This document shows, in pieces, positions 1-11,867 of a stretch of DNA of 64,000 nt. The translations under genes were made by a program, and so were the position numbers. Origin of the DNA: Zygnema cylindricum (taxonomy: Eukaryota > Streptophyta > Zygnematophyceae > Zygnematales > Zygnemataceae); NCBI GenBank assembly GCA_037447655.1, contig JBBHKE010000775.1:535692-599691 (forward strand), written 5' to 3'. Every line of letters begins with the position of its first letter. The first letter of the stretch is position 1. The notes under the pieces are model-generated. The model worked only from the letters and a program-made list of their open reading frames with translations, made no database searches and was not told the origin of the DNA.

Positions 1-425
1 AACAGCTCACAAGTGTATATATAGATTTGAGCTTCATTAGAATAATCATCAATGCTGGTTAGTAAAGTGGGGACCAAAGATGTAGTGTTTTAGGGTTGTC
101 GATTAGGTCATGCACTTTGAATGATATAATGATTATTTGATTATACTTTTGTTTATGTGTGATGCATTTGTGTGTTATTATTTATTTATGTTTTTATATA
201 TGTTTGATATGCATTGTTTATGCATTTGTCCTAGGGTTTGTTTATGTCGATTATTCCATCAAACCTTAGATGTTGTCATAGGGTTTATTTATGTTGATTA
301 TTCCATGAAACCCTAAATGTTGTTGTATGTTAAATGGAGGATGCATTTCAAATGATTATTCGTCGACCTATTTTTGCTTAGCTTTTTGCATGATAGTTTG
401 GGTCGCTTTTGCGGTCTATTTTAGA
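1..425. other. Unassigned flank with a 47-bp tandem duplication
   Basis: I see no coding similarity here. Two imperfect 47-bp copies lie head to tail at 233-279 and 280-326, each starting AGGGTTT and carrying GATTATTCCAT. Recognisable retrotransposon sequence begins abruptly near 426, so this is probably the sequence at the 5' truncation point of the next element. Confidence 0.5.
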
Positions 426-2760
426 CCAAAGAACAACAAGAGGTTGAATCGAACACTAGGTGATAGTGCATACAGTATGTTGGCTGATAAGAAAATAGGA
501 AAGAGATTTTGGGCAGAAGCAATGAACTGTGCCAACTACATTAAGAATAGAGTCTTTACCTCAAGTGTAAAGGGAGTGACACCTTATGAGAGATGGGTTG
601 GAAGGAAACGATATATCTCACACCTTAAAGTATTCGCTAGCCAAGTTTACAGTCTTGACACGTATAGGAAAAACTAGAAACTAGATGTTAAAGGAAAACA
701 ATGATACTTTGTGGGATATGATGAGGATATTAAGGGATACAAAGTCTATGACGTAGCAAAGAAAGATATAATTCTGGCCAAATACCTAGTTGACATGAAT
801 GAAGGGAAGTCATTTGACCCCTTCAAATATATAAAGAAGATAAGGATCAGATTTGGGTCCGAAAGTGAGGAGAACTCGGTCGTTCCTGAAAGGGACATGA
901 GAGAAACTTGAATTGTAGATTTAGGAGGATCCGAGATACACGAGACTCACCGGAAACCTCATATATTTTTATGGACTTTGAGGAGATAAAAGACGTGGGA
1001 CTAGAACCGACTTCCATGGAAAGGGGAGCCAATGAGACATTGAAGAGAAATCTAAGACTTCCATCCATTCCAGCTTCAGAGTTTGAGGGAGGGAGAAGGA
1101 GCAGCAACAGGATACAGGAAAAACATGCCGCTCATAAGGTAACTAAGCTATCTCACCCAAATGAGCCTCAGTCTTACTCGAAGGCAGTGAATAGTCCGGA
1201 GAAAGAAAGATGGATAAGAGCCATAAATGATGAGATGGCATCAATCATGGAAGCAAATACTTGGGAACTAGCGGATTGTCTTTCAAACAGAAAACCTATT
1301 GGGTGTAAATGGGTATTTAAACTAAAACTGAACCCAGATAATACCATTGAGAGATATAAGGCTCGACTGGTAGCGAAGGGGTTCACTCAAAAGGAGGGGA
1401 TTGATTATGAGGAGACCTTTGCTCTAGTTGTTCGGTTCCCATCAGTAAGGATTCTCCTAAGTCTGGCAGCAGCGGAAAACATGGAAATTCACCAGATGGA
1501 TATTAAGACTGCCTTTCAAATGGTGAGTTAGAAGAGGAGATATTCATGAGGCAGCCAAAGGGATTTGTGGAGAAAGGAGAAGAGAGCAAAGTGTGCAGGC
1601 TCATCAAGTCCTTATATGGACTGAAGCAGGCTACGGAACAGTGGAATAAAAAACTAGATGAGTTTCTCACCTGTCTAGGGTATATCCGGATCAGTTCTGA
1701 CCATTCTATCTATATGTTTGAGGATGAGAATGGTATCAGTTTTATTGCAATTTATGTGGATGATATGCTTGTGTTGAGTAAATCTTTGGAAAAGATAAAT
1801 AAGTTGAAGAAAGATCTTCGAAGAAGATTTGATATGAAGGATTCAAGGGAGGCAAAATATATTTTAGGGATTCAGATGGAGAGAGATAGGGGAAGAAGAT
1901 TATCATAATACTCAGAAAGAAGCAATAGGTAATATGCTTGAAAAATTCCAGATGGAAAATGCTAACAGTTGTACCACTCCCATGGACTTGAAAAAAATAA
2001 GTGATGGGAGTGTAAAAGAAAGAGTGATGATCTTAGATGATCAAATGAGTCTAGAGGAGAGAGTGTTTATGAAATCTATCCCTTATAGACAAGTCGTAGG
2101 AAGTATGATCTATTTTATTAACTGTACTAGGCCGGAGATAGCGGCAACAGTTGGAGTACTCAGTAGGAGTCTTAATGTTCCTACGAAGAGAGACTGGGAG
2201 GCAACCAAGAGAGTCATGAGATATCTGGTGGGAACCAAAGAGTTATGGTTGTATTTGGGAGGGGAGCACAATGACATCACTACTTGGAGTGATGCCAGTT
2301 ATAGGGACGCACATATGAGAAGATGCAATTTAGGGTATGTGTTGTATGTGGGGGAAGGTGCTTGCTATTGAAGCAACAAGAAACAAAAAGTGGTTAGTAA
2401 GTCTACTATGGAGGCTGAGTACATGGCCTCTTCTTCTGCTGTGAGTTTATGTGGGTCAAGTCCTTGTTGCAAGAACTGGGGTTTATGAAGGAGGGAGTGC
2501 ATGAAGTGTTTTCTAATAATCAAGCTGCCATTGCAATTGCAGCTAATCCAAAACATCATTTTAAAGCTAAACATATGGACATAAGATTGAGTTTTGTGAG
2601 AGAAAAAGTTGAGAATAAAATTGTGAATCTGGTATATAGATCAGATGAGGAAATGGTTGCTGATATGATGACAAAAGCGGTGCTTTCTCCTAAGTTATAA
2701 TATTGCAGAGAAAAATGTGGATTAAAACTGAAGTTAAAAGTTAGACTAGAAAATAAGGGG
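426..2760 (+). pseudogene. Ty1/copia pol remnant: integrase C-end, reverse transcriptase, RNase H
   Basis: This is a decayed, 5'-truncated copia polyprotein; gag, protease and most of integrase are absent. Reading starts at the integrase tail (RLNRTLGDSAYSMLADKKIG), continues through the copia linker, then reverse transcriptase (CKWVFKLKLNPDNTIERYKA; active site YVDDMLVLSK near 1755) and RNase H (TTWSDASY near 2280; NPKHHFKAKHMDIRLSF near 2545). The frame is broken repeatedly, near 675, 910, 1530, 1905, 2370 and 2440, so it cannot make a working enzyme. It ends with a polypurine tract (AAAATAAGGGGAG) directly before the 3' LTR. It resembles the younger copy at 22100-28548 throughout pol but carries the other LTR subtype. 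Confidence 0.9.
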
Positions 2761-2762
2761 AG

Positions 2763-3780
2763 TGTTGAAATTATTAGATTTATAAGGTATTTTTTAGGTC
2801 TGAATTTATTAGTAAAAACAGGAAAAGTAAAAGCGCAGGCAGCCTACCTCCACCTCTTCCCTCTACCCCCCATACTTGTTGTAGTCACTGAACGATAGAG
2901 AGGCTGGTGAAGCCATTGCTGCCTCAGCTCTATAGGCAGGACTTAAGAGTGACCTAAGTCACTCTCAACAAAAGGTTGAGTTTGGTAGGACTCGAACCTC
3001 CGACCGGCAGAACGTGGCGTAGCCGTCATCTCTAACCGCTCTGTCGTAGAAGTTCGTTGCGTTACATAGGGTAAGATATCTATTTAAACAGTGAAAAGTA
3101 CATTGATTCAATTAACATAACTGCAAAAATGAAACATAGAGACATAGCAGATTCACTGCGTACACCAAATCCGCCGCACAAAATAAATGAATCGGACATT
3201 TATTTCAACGGCGTACTTTAAACTCTTGTCTTCATCCAACAACGCTTATCGTCGCCGAGGTTTCGAAATGGTCACTTTGGCGGTTTTCGGTCATGGCGTG
3301 ACGTGGTGTGACCTAACGATACGTGGCAGGATTAAATTGAGTAGCGGGGATCCCGGACGACATATGGACGAGTCATACGATGACACGCGTCTACTCCGTG
3401 GCCTTGTCGTACAGAGGTCGTACATAAAGTACACCAGCCACATTACTTTTTGGTAGTTTACAGTATTCTGATTGGAGCGGACTTTAGTAGATAGGGTTTG
3501 TGAGAGGGATGTAGGACTTAGAATATTTTTAGACAGTCGCCTCTCCCATGGGAGCTTTGTATAAATTGGCATCTTTGCTAGCTCATAACTATCTGCCTGG
3601 TTGGGCGTTTTCAGAGATTCTTTTTCCTACAGACTCAAGAGAGTCCACGCTGCAGAGGGATGGAGTCAGATTGTTTGCTTATCTGCTTGGGTAGCAGTGG
3701 TTGCCATTGAAAGTAGGCTAATTAATAACTATCTAGAGGCTTCTTGAATTCTGTAGTCCAATGGAGGACGCAGAATTTCA
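2763..3780 (+). repeat. 3' LTR of the truncated copia copy (1,018 bp)
   Basis: The LTR starts TGTTGAAATT right after the polypurine tract and ends CAGAATTTCA, with TG..CA termini. Length and layout match the minus-strand LTR at 18386-19403. It contains a short GAGTGAC..GTCACTC palindrome near 2949-2968, an antisense tRNA-like block near 2980-3055, several GTAC motifs around 3400-3425, and a TATA-like TTGTATAAATTGG near 3555. The bases after 3780 belong to a different, minus-strand element. Confidence 0.85.
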
Positions 3781-5071
3781 GAGTAAACCAATCTCATCGA
3801 GGAGAGAGGTGATGCACCACTATCGATAATCCAATCATTATGCGTGGCATGAGATAAAAAAGCATACCCATGTGTAAGAGAAACGTCTAGGCCGGCGAAG
3901 GCGAGATTTCTGTAGCCGAATTCCGGAATTGGGGGAGGACCAGAAGAATTTCCGGATGCAAGAGGAGGATTAGACGAAAAAGAGGGGAGAGGTGGAGGGA
4001 TTGGCCAATGAGGACTATATGACGCAAAATGGGCGGCGGCAAAGGGGGTGGATTGATGTGGAAATTGGGATGGCGGAGGAGAAAGGTAATGGTACGGAAA
4101 ATTTGGGGGAAAAACAGGTTGCGAGGAGGACTAGGGAAGTGGAGTAGGCGTGGGGAGAACGTGAGCCGTTTTGGCGTCACTGTTGGAATTGGAATTTGAC
4201 GCCTCTGTAGCTTTTTTGCGTGCCAACTTGCGACATTCGGTTGGCGTATGTCATGGTTTTTTGCAATAATTGCAAATGAGAGACAAGCCCCCCCCCAAGT
4301 TAGGTTTAAAATTGGAAGCAAAGTACGCGTTGACTTGGGAAGGGTTAGATGCAGAAAAAGACAAGATTTTTTTTTCTTCATGCATTAATTTTGTACATAA
4401 AACGTTAAAAGGGATCGGATTTTCAAGATTGTCAAAATATGAGATGAAAGGTGCGAAAGATTTTGGCAAGCCCCCGAAAAAAGTGGATGGCAAATCTTAA
4501 TCAGACAGGATTACGCCAATCATTTCACACTTTTGTGAAAAAAGGTCAACTGTACTTATCCAATCTTGCATCGATTCCGTCGTCTTCTTCAATAAATTGA
4601 AAAACGCTCGCTTTTGAATGCAACAAGCCGCCCAACCAGTTTGTATGTACGCGGCCAGACCAAGCGTCGGCCGACGTGAGGGCGCCTCGAATGAGTCGCG
4701 TTTTTTCTGTCGTTAGCGCCATTACTAGGCGCGTGAGCGTTGTCGTCCTTGACTTTCCATTCCGCGATTTCCTGAGTTTTGGTTATTTTGGTCGCCGCGT
4801 CATCAGTAGCATTAATGACTGGTGGTTTAGATGCGCCAGTGAAAAAATCCCAAATTTTCTCTAACTTAAAAAGATGCATGGCAGAAAATGACCAATCATA
4901 TAAATTTGAACCATCGAACTTTTGAATATTATTGGAAGCTGCGTGGTTTGGCCCAAAACCTATAGGAGTAGGATTATTGCATCCATCATAAAAGTCAGAG
5001 AGAGTCAAAGCATTTGGAACTGTGTGATCGAGATTGATAATTTCATTATGAAACGAGATCCTTTTATACAA
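3781..5071 (-). pseudogene. Ty1/copia gag and start of protease (second, older family)
   Basis: Read on the minus strand, this starts with a gag N-terminal region (KFDGSNLYDWSFSAMHLFKL, near 4880-4925). A central part LPKSFAPFISYFDNLENPIP follows (near 4440-4480), then a CCHC zinc knuckle near 4225-4270 (CNYCKKP, a stop codon, then HTPTEC) in which the usual glycine codon has become TGA. Further down, at about 3795-3850, is a protease motif WIIDSGAS. Frameshifts and stops show it is dead. The copia LTR ending at 3780 abuts the protease, so the neighbouring copy probably inserted here. A degenerate GGTTTTGGGCC near 4955-4966 may be what remains of the same anticodon-type primer site seen in the other copia copies. 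Confidence 0.75.
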
Positions 5072-5215
5072 AGTGACAAAATGCTAATTACTGTGGATAG
5101 TACTATACTACGCTACACAAAGTAGATTTGGGCGGCTACACAAAGACCAAATCTATTAGACGAAGTTGACCGACGAAAAGAAATGGAAAGAATAAGACCA
5201 AAGCTACACTTATAA

Positions 5216-5299
5216 GACCGCACTTGAATAAGTGGAGTACGGTTTTATTAACGTAGGACAAATGAGACTAAAGTGGACGAGACCGCACTTGAATAAGTG
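5216..5299. repeat. Direct repeat running into the assembly gap
   Basis: GACCGCACTTGAATAAGTG occurs at 5216-5234 and again at 5281-5299, exactly 65 bp apart. The second copy is cut by the gap. A tandem array that the assembler could not close is a likely cause of the gap. Confidence 0.6.
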
Positions 5300-5309
5300 N
5301 NNNNNNNNN
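5300..5309. other. Assembly gap (10 N)
   Basis: Ten consecutive N. The true length is unknown. The sequence changes from copia-flanking repeats on the left to minus-strand gypsy gag on the right, so the two sides may not be adjacent in the genome. Confidence 0.99.
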
Positions 5310-6195
5310 CTTCTCTAGGTAATGCGACCGCCAAACGAATTTCCTCGACGTCCTCATCCCACCTCTTGTTAACATCTTTTACTACTCTATAGACCACTCA
5401 CTAGATCGAAACACGTTGAGGAGGCGCTGAGTACCGTTTAACACTTAGCTAGTTCCGATGTTCCCTATTTTAAAGTCAGGATTTCGTTGTGTGAAGCCAA
5501 TATATCATGTGCGTTGCCAAGAACCTCACGTTCCAAGTTTATGGATATTACTGCCTCCTACTTCGGCACCTAGTAATGCATTTTCCCGCGCGAGCCATTC
5601 TTCCACATCCTTTCAGATGGATCCCTTGAGCCCCTTCACGTAATGATCCACGGCTTCATCCTCCGTCATTATAGGTATTTGAACCTTGCACTCCAAGAAC
5701 CGTTGCGTGTACTATATAACCGAAGTGTGTTGCTTTAGGACTGAAATTTTATCCCTTGTAGCCTTGATCGATTCACAATTTGCCATGAGTCGCGGAGGAG
5801 TTGCACAAAGCTAGATCACTCACCAGATATCTCATCATTTTCTACAATTGTTCTCCACCCTACTCCTGCAACTCCTTTAAGCAAACCGCCAGCGTAATGG
5901 ATCTCTTCACGATCCGATAGGCTGAGGAAACATTCTAGATAATTCACCACGAAAAACAACCACGCATCAAGATTCTTATGACGGGCTGGGTCAAACTTGT
6001 CGGGAAGTCTAAGCTTGGGTTTCCTTAAGTCTCTCTCCATGCCTCCATGAGTTAGTTCACCAAGACGAGATTCCAAGGTCGCGACAGTGTCATTTAGGTG
6101 AGCATTCTGTAATCAGACGTTTTTTTCTAACTCCTGAAGAACCTGCGCCAACATGTCTGTTGTGGATACCCCGTGCTCAACCATACTGTCAAGTC
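5310..6195 (-). pseudogene. Ty3/gypsy gag remnant
   Basis: On the minus strand, a coiled N-terminal stretch (DMLAQVLQELEKNV, then after a stop codon LQNAHLNDTVATLESRLGEL) leads into a Retrotrans_gag-type domain: KLRLPDKFDPARHKNLDAWL, then YLECFLSLSDREEIHYAGGL. Downstream, after frameshifts, VQIPIMTEDEAVDHYVKGLKGS and EEWLARENALLGAEV are readable between 5700 and 5560. Stops interrupt it. Protease and reverse transcriptase are absent because the copy ends at the gap. It is preceded on the same strand by a primer-binding site and an LTR, which is the expected order for the 5' end of a gypsy element. Confidence 0.75.
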
Positions 6196-6207
6196 ACGAA
6201 GGAAAAA

Positions 6208-6218
6208 GCTCTGATACC
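6208..6218 (-). promoter_or_regulatory. Gypsy primer-binding site for initiator tRNA-Met (3' end)
   Basis: The minus strand reads GGTATCAGAGC immediately after the LTR. This is the standard plant retrotransposon site complementary to the 3' end of initiator tRNA-Met. It contrasts with the copia elements in this window, which use the anticodon arm of the same tRNA. Confidence 0.8.
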
Positions 6219-6650
6219 TGTGAAAAAGGGCAAGATAATAACACCACAATATAATTGCACAGCGGAATAATCCCTAAGGATTGCCTCGTAGCGACAGTAA
6301 GTACACAATGTTCACAAAAAAGGTTCATCTTTATTAGTCGGGAAGAGATTACAAGATTGAAATCTCACTGAAAGGTCTATTGAAGAGTCTTCTGTTCACT
6401 AAGTCTACTAGATTATTTAAACTATTAAGCTGCTAGTCAACTAGGTATTATCCTTTTGTACACGTGGACCTTCTCGATCAACCACGAACAATCCAACTAT
6501 CTTCTAAAACAAAGTAGACAAATCTACTTTCTGCGGCGTTGCTATACTGTTACGTTGCGTTGCTCTGCTGCTATGATGCGCTCGTCTGCATCACAGTTGC
6601 GCTGCTCTGTACCGCAAGAGCAGCAGCCTATTATGTTACCCTGTTACACA
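6219..6650 (-). repeat. 5' LTR of the gypsy remnant
   Basis: The plus strand starts TGTGAAAAAGG at the primer site. A plausible outer end is CTGTTACACA at 6650, giving TGT..ACA termini and about 430 bp. The inner edge is set by the primer site; the outer edge is inferred from termini only. The outer part carries GTTGCGCTGCTCTGTACCGC-like sequence that also occurs in the LTRs at 31177-31926 and 41350-42073. Confidence 0.55.
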
Positions 6651-6868
6651 CATTTTCCCTCCTCTATCCTATCTCACTCTCTAACTCTTTATCAATCTGT
6701 CCCAATATTGCGAAAGTGTGTTTCAATCCGTCCCAATTCGTCCCAAATTGCCTTAATGTGTCGTGAACTACCCCAATTTGTCCTTTTCAATCTCTTTCAT
6801 TTTCCGTCTCATATTCTCCCTCCCTCTCTCTCCCTCTCTCTTCCTCTCTCCCTCCATTTTCCTTAAAA

Positions 6869-9800
6869 ATGGCTTACGCTCCTCCCCCGAACTACTACCC
6901 TCCTCCCCCTCCAGGTCCCCTCGTCAGTTTATTCGGGCCCGGGTACATTCTTCCGTACGAAACGACTCTCGTACTAAAAGAAAAGTGCAATTTTTCGGGC
7001 GACGATATGGACATTAAGGACGTGACGGGCGTCTGCCACTTCAAACTGAAAGCGAAGTATACATTCTAACTTTAAGGCGTTATGCTTCGTCACTTTTTTC
7101 GATTTGAAGCCGGCGAAGTACTTGTTTTTAACTTCCGACTATCAACTTTTTGTCGGTTTCTTCGTTTGAAATATGAAAGCTGCTGGGAAGTACTTCTTCT
7201 AATTCGAAAAGTACATTGAAACGAAGAGCCCTTCGTTTCTTCTAGTACTGTACGGACGCGCGAGTACAGTACTGTACTTTCCTCCCAATCAAAAATTTCG
7301 ACTAATAGATTTTACTCCTGCTTTGCCATTGTTACAAAAAGTGTCCATTGTTACTGTATGGTTTTTCGTATACAGTATAGTTCGAATGACAGAACCTATT
7401 GGTCGAAAATTTTGTTTGAGAGGAACAATGCTCGTCAGTTTGTTAGCTTTTTTCAGTCAAGCCACATTGAATTGAATTTTTACTGCATAAGAATTGCTTC
7501 TATTTTTTAATTTTTATTGGATTCCATTCTATTGCGTTCTATTGGATTGGATTGGATTGGATTGGACTGAATTGGAGTGGATTGGATTTTATTGGATTTC
7601 ATGGCATTGATTTTGACATTCCATTGCATTGCATCACATTTAGTGTTGCATTGCAATGGATTTGAAAACACTTCTATGGATCGGATTAGATTCGATTGCA
7701 TTACATTCAGTTGCATTGAATTGGATTGTATTGGAGTGGATTGGATTGGATTGGATTCTTTTGGGTTGCATTGCATTGGATTTGGACTATTTGAATCCAT
7801 TGCATTCAATTTCGCTGAAATGGATAGGAAATACATTTCTTGAATTCTATAGATTGGAAAAAAATAAATAAAATTGCATTGAATTGGATCGCATCACATC
7901 GCGGCGCGTCTCATCGGATTGCATTGCATTGTACTTTGCACATTGTAATCTATTGTTTCCATTTTGTGAAAATGTATCTTCTGATGTTGAAACTTTGTAC
8001 AATGTAGTTTTATTTTCCTTTTGTATTAAATTCTATCATAATGTGTTGAATTGTAATGCATATTACATGTAATGGTTCACTATATGCGCATTCCATTGGA
8101 TTGTCATAAATTGTAAGGTACTGGAATGTATTGTAATTTACTGTAATACATAAAAAAAAATTGTAATTTATTGTGATACATAAAAAAGAATTGTAATTTG
8201 TTGGTTTGCTCTTTTTTTTTCACTCTGTTTTATTCTAATGCGTAATGTTGTAATATATTGATAATGTATTGTATGATCCTAGTTTAAAAAAAGAAAGGCT
8301 TTATAAATTTCTTCTTCTTTTTCTTTATCTTCATCTACTGATCAAATATCTTAATAAACGAAGGTAAGTGATAATACCTTCTGTTTTCATCATGCTCTGT
8401 ATCCCTAAAAAAATGTTGGAAACTAATTAATAAGCCTCTTTGTAAGAAATCAGATTTTATAGAATGGCCAAATTTGGAGTCGTATTTCATTTGATAACCT
8501 TTAACTATTGTTCAATATCTTCATGTTATTTTGTGACAGGGTGTTTAGTCTTCACGACAAAAGAGTGATTTACAGTAGTTCTGGAGAACCCGTTTGTTCT
8601 ACAATGACAAAATTGTTTAGTCTCCATAACAAAACCTGGATCTGCCCGGGAGACCACCCGGAAGAAAAGACTGCTGTCGCGGAAGTTCGAAAAGTTATTT
8701 TTACTTTCAAACCGGAAGCTCACGTGAGTGAGATTTTGTGGGGGGGAGAGGGAGAGAGGGCGGAAGAGGGAGAGAGAGGGAGGGAGAGGGGAGGGAGGGG
8801 AAAATGGAGGGATAAGAGAGAGCGCAAGAAATATGAGACTGATATTGAGGAAAACAAAGAAAGAGGGGAGAGAGAGGAGAGCGAGAGCAAGTGAAAGGAG
8901 ATGGAGAGGGAGGAAGAGGAAAAGCGGGAGTGGCAAGGAGGGAGGAGGGATGGAAAAGGGAAGGATTGGAGAGAAAAAGGGAAGAGAGGAAGAGTTGAAG
9001 AGGGGTGGGGAGAGAAAACTAGGTCATCTTTATTCTGTGTTTTTTTAACTATTTGGTTTTATGTATTTATTAATTTTTTGAAAATTTGAGTGCATTTGCA
9101 GGTTTATTTCAAGAATAATCATTCCTCCAACCCCGACCTCGTCATCAAAGGCACATTTTTCGAGCTTTCATTTCAGGTTTGATTTATTTCCTTTGTTTGA
9201 TGTTTGGATTTATTTTTTTACTTTATTTCTTTTTCCCGCTTCCATTTTTTCTTTTGGTCTATTACCTTCAGAACTTCTTTTCTATTCAATTTTGTTTTTA
9301 CCGTTTCAAGTTGACTATTTTAATATAAATGATAAGAGGCAATTTCTAGTTGTAAGATTGTCAAATGCATAAACTTTAATTATTTTGAAATTCCAAGGAA
9401 ATCCTCAAATGGCAGTCGCTTCATTTTTAAATGATTTTTTTGTGTTGTTTTGCACGAAACAAAGCATTTTTTTTTTATTATATTTTCTGATCAGTTTAAT
9501 CTCCTGTATTTTTATGCGGTAATTGTACCTGTCCTTTACTTCATTTATTGGTATTATTATGGCGACAAAGCCCTGTTATCTAGAAATGTGTTAGTTTTCC
9601 ATTTAAAATGTGCTTATTGACATTTTTGTTCATTATTATCATGCATGCAACCTTAACTAATATAACTTTTTTTTTATATTTCCAACTACTTCAAAAAATT
9701 TCTTGATTTTGAAACAGATTTTCGATGGCGTCGGGCGAGTTTTGGCCGAAGTTTCTCGCAGTTTTACCGCAAAAGCTGTTTTCCTCGGAAAAGAAACATA

Positions 9801-9903
9801 TTATTTACGAATTTTTCCCGGAGTGGATACAGCTCTTATGGTTGTTTTAGTAACAATTATTGAAGAAATGTTTGTAGAGGCGGCACAAAAGGACAACGAT
9901 TAG
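6869..9903 (+). CDS. LURP-one-related (tubby C-terminal-like) protein, four exons
   Basis: Exons 6869-7056, 8540-8723, 9102-9176 and 9718-9903 join in frame with GT..AG borders (donors GTATAC, GTGAGT, GTTTGA; acceptors GACAG, TGCAG, AACAG) to give 210 residues, the usual LOR size. The start AAAAATGGCT has a good context and follows a pyrimidine-rich leader. Residues 1-20 are rich in Pro and Tyr, as in plant LOR proteins. The phospholipid-scramblase/tubby-like fold follows: FKLKAKVFSLHDKRVIYSSS (about 58-77), TKLFSLHNKTWICPG (86-100), VYFKNNHSSNPDLVIKGTFF (125-144), then GKETYYLRIFPGVDTALMVV (173-192) and VLVTIIEEMFVEA. Arabidopsis LURP1 of this family acts in defence against oomycetes; most members have no known biochemical role. 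Intron 1 holds a pentamer repeat and intron 2 a purine tract. No transmembrane signal peptide is evident. Confidence 0.9.
7509..7960. repeat. Degenerate pentamer array (ATTGG/ATTGC) in LOR intron 1
   Basis: About 450 bp built on 5-base steps, purest at 7545-7565 and 7735-7760 (GGATT units) and degrading outward to ATTGCATTG. The lack of stops in several frames here is a by-product of the repeat, not coding. Confidence 0.85.
8735..9025. repeat. Purine-rich (GA/GGA) tract in LOR intron 2
   Basis: Directly after the donor at 8724 the sense strand becomes almost pure purine (GGGAGAGGGAGAG type) for about 290 bp, ending before the branch and acceptor region of exon 3. Similar tracts occur in other introns of this window. 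Confidence 0.85.
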
Positions 9904-10019
9904 GTCTTTGATAGGATTCGAGAAATTTTTTACTTTGACTTTTTCGTTTAGATTTCCTTTTAATATAATTACCTATTATGGGTTTTCTTTGTTTTCTTAT
10001 CTCCTCCCTCTCGCCCTTC

Positions 10020-10150
10020 TCCTCTTCCCTCCCCTCTTCTACTTCTGAAATTCCCCTCTCTCCATCCCTCCCACCCCCTCTTCTCCCCCTCCCCCTCTCC
10101 CTCTGCCTCTCCCTCTCCCTCTCCCTCTCCCTCTCCCTCTCCCTCTCCCA
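10020..10150. repeat. CT-rich hexamer tract (CCCTCT)n
   Basis: About a dozen CCCTCT units at 10080-10150 form an extended pyrimidine tract ending in CCCAATGTAG, an apparent splice acceptor for the duplicated LOR exon that follows. Confidence 0.9.
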
Positions 10151-10156
10151 ATGTAG

Positions 10157-10353
10157 ATACTTTCGGGGGACTTTTGGCTGATGTTTCTCGCAATTTTACC
10201 GCACAATCGTTATTATTTGGAAAAGAAACATATTTTGTTCGATTTTTTCCCGGAGTGGATACAGCTCTTGTGGTTGTTTTAGTAACAATTATCGAAGAAA
10301 TGTTTGTCGAGGCCGCACAAAAGGCTAACCAGAACAACCACCACCACCACTAG
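10157..10353 (+). pseudogene. Tandem duplicate of the LOR last exon
   Basis: In one open frame this reads ADVSRNFTAQ, GKETYFVRFFPGVDTALVVV and LVTIIEEMFVEAAQKAN, ending in a His-rich tail and TAG. It is clearly a copy of exon 4 at 9718-9903, and the 3' flank is also duplicated (ATTATGGGTTTTCTT-like near 9975 and 10430). Relative to the parent it lacks 7 bases at its 5' end, so splicing in the phase of exon 3 would read out of frame. It could be a decayed duplicate or an alternative last exon using another acceptor. The long open frame and similar C-terminus suggest it is fairly recent. Confidence 0.75.
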
Positions 10354-11494
10354 GCTTTTTATGAGAAGATTTTCATTACGAAGTCGAAAAAATATATTTT
10401 TTTCTTTAAGATTCCTTTTTATAAATAGTTGTTATGGGTTTTCTTATTTATTTTGGATTTGGCAGTGGATTATGGTTAACTTGGAGTGGAAGTCGTCAAA
10501 AAAATGCTTGAGGGTTTAAATTATAGGTCATGTTTTTTTTTTTTTTGTAATTGGCTTAAAATTTAGTTTGTTTTTTTGCTTGGATTGTTTCAGCATTTTC
10601 CTTTTATAGTGCGGTTGGGTTATCGAACAATTACAGCAATTACTTTCGTATTCTGGAAAACTTGGAAAGGTGGGATATTAGAACTGGATTTCAGTTCACC
10701 GAGACAAAAGAAAACAGGGAAGAAATATGGATGTACAATGTCTTGTTGTAAAAGGACAAAATCACAATAACAAATTGTAAAATATCATGAAGTATGATGG
10801 GACGAGAGAAATTGCACTGCTTGATGTTGGTGACAACAATATGAAAATGCTGATTTTTATCAAAATTGTGTGGTCTTTGTGTACTAAAACAAATCTGGAC
10901 CGCCGGATGAATAATAAAAGACAATGTGATGAAACGTTACGTGATGTATGTAATAAGTACACCGTGAATCGTTATTAGCGATTAGGAATTATCAGTGTCA
11001 ATAATTAATTAGTGTTATTAATACTAATTTGGGTATTGCAAAATTCTTAAAAAAATGTTTAATTGTAATTTCTCCATAATGCTGATTTAGGTACACCGGA
11101 TCTGCCGTCATTATATCAACAGTAAAATAGGTATAAGTACAAAATCTCACTATCCGTACAACGTCACGCTCTTTTACTATAATTTATCCATAATTTAAGT
11201 TTGGGTTTGCGAACGCGTTTGTCGCAAACTCGACTCAGTTCTGTATGCAACCGACATAAGTTAGCTACCATTTCTGTACGGTTTTCGGTAACGAAGTACA
11301 GTGTTGTACGAACAAACACCTTCTGTACACCACACTATTCATGAAATAAGTACGGTATGACTGCTAACGCTTATTTACAAGAACCGTAATTAACGTCAAG
11401 GAAATTTAGATTTATTAGTTGTATTTCAGGTATCAATGTCAAAATTTAGGGGTGACGATATAGAGTACATAAGACTAATAACGATTCACGCTGT

Positions 11495-11867
11495 AGTGTT
11501 GTGTATCAAGAGCCTCTTGCCGATATTGCATATGTGCCTTTTTTTAACTTACTGATAGTCTATATATCGTTCCGGTATATTGAGAATTACGATTTATCCT
11601 GATAGGTTATCAGTTCGATAACTATTGTGATACCTCCGTAAGCGTAAGCTGGTCTGTCGAGTTTTTTTCAAAACTGGGGGAGAGGAGGGGTTTCCTGCCC
11701 TGCTTTCTGTACTTCAGTTTTTGTACTTCAGCTGTACGGACACCCACCTCCCACCAAGTATATTGCTATAATTTCTGTTGGTCCCAGAGCGATATATTGG
11801 GCCCTTTGACAGTTCGATATTCCATATATCGAATATCTAATTTATCGCAATAAGGAATTTGTTGTTA
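11495..11867. mobile_element. MITE, family with AGTGTTGTGTA ends (degraded copy)
   Basis: The left end AGTGTTGTGTATC and internal blocks (CTTGCCGATA, TATATCGTTCCGGTATAT, CCCAGAGCGATATATTGG, TTTATCGCAATAAG) appear in the same order as in the better copy at 45853-46286. The right terminal repeat is eroded, so the end is approximate. Confidence 0.65.

Noticed and set aside
7057-7069. LOR protein ending at the stop after exon 1 (66 residues)
   Set aside because: A GT donor at 7057 and a perfectly phased acceptor at 8539 restore the conserved LOR motif; the stop lies in the intron.
7507-7871. Overlapping frames on both strands
   Set aside because: Open only because the 5-base repeat lacks stops; no protein-like composition.
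8526-8936. Minus-strand frame opposite LOR exon 2
   Set aside because: Shadow of the LOR exon extended through a purine tract.
9969-10337. Minus-strand Gly/Glu-rich frame
   Set aside because: Antisense of the duplicated LOR exon and the CCCTCT repeat.
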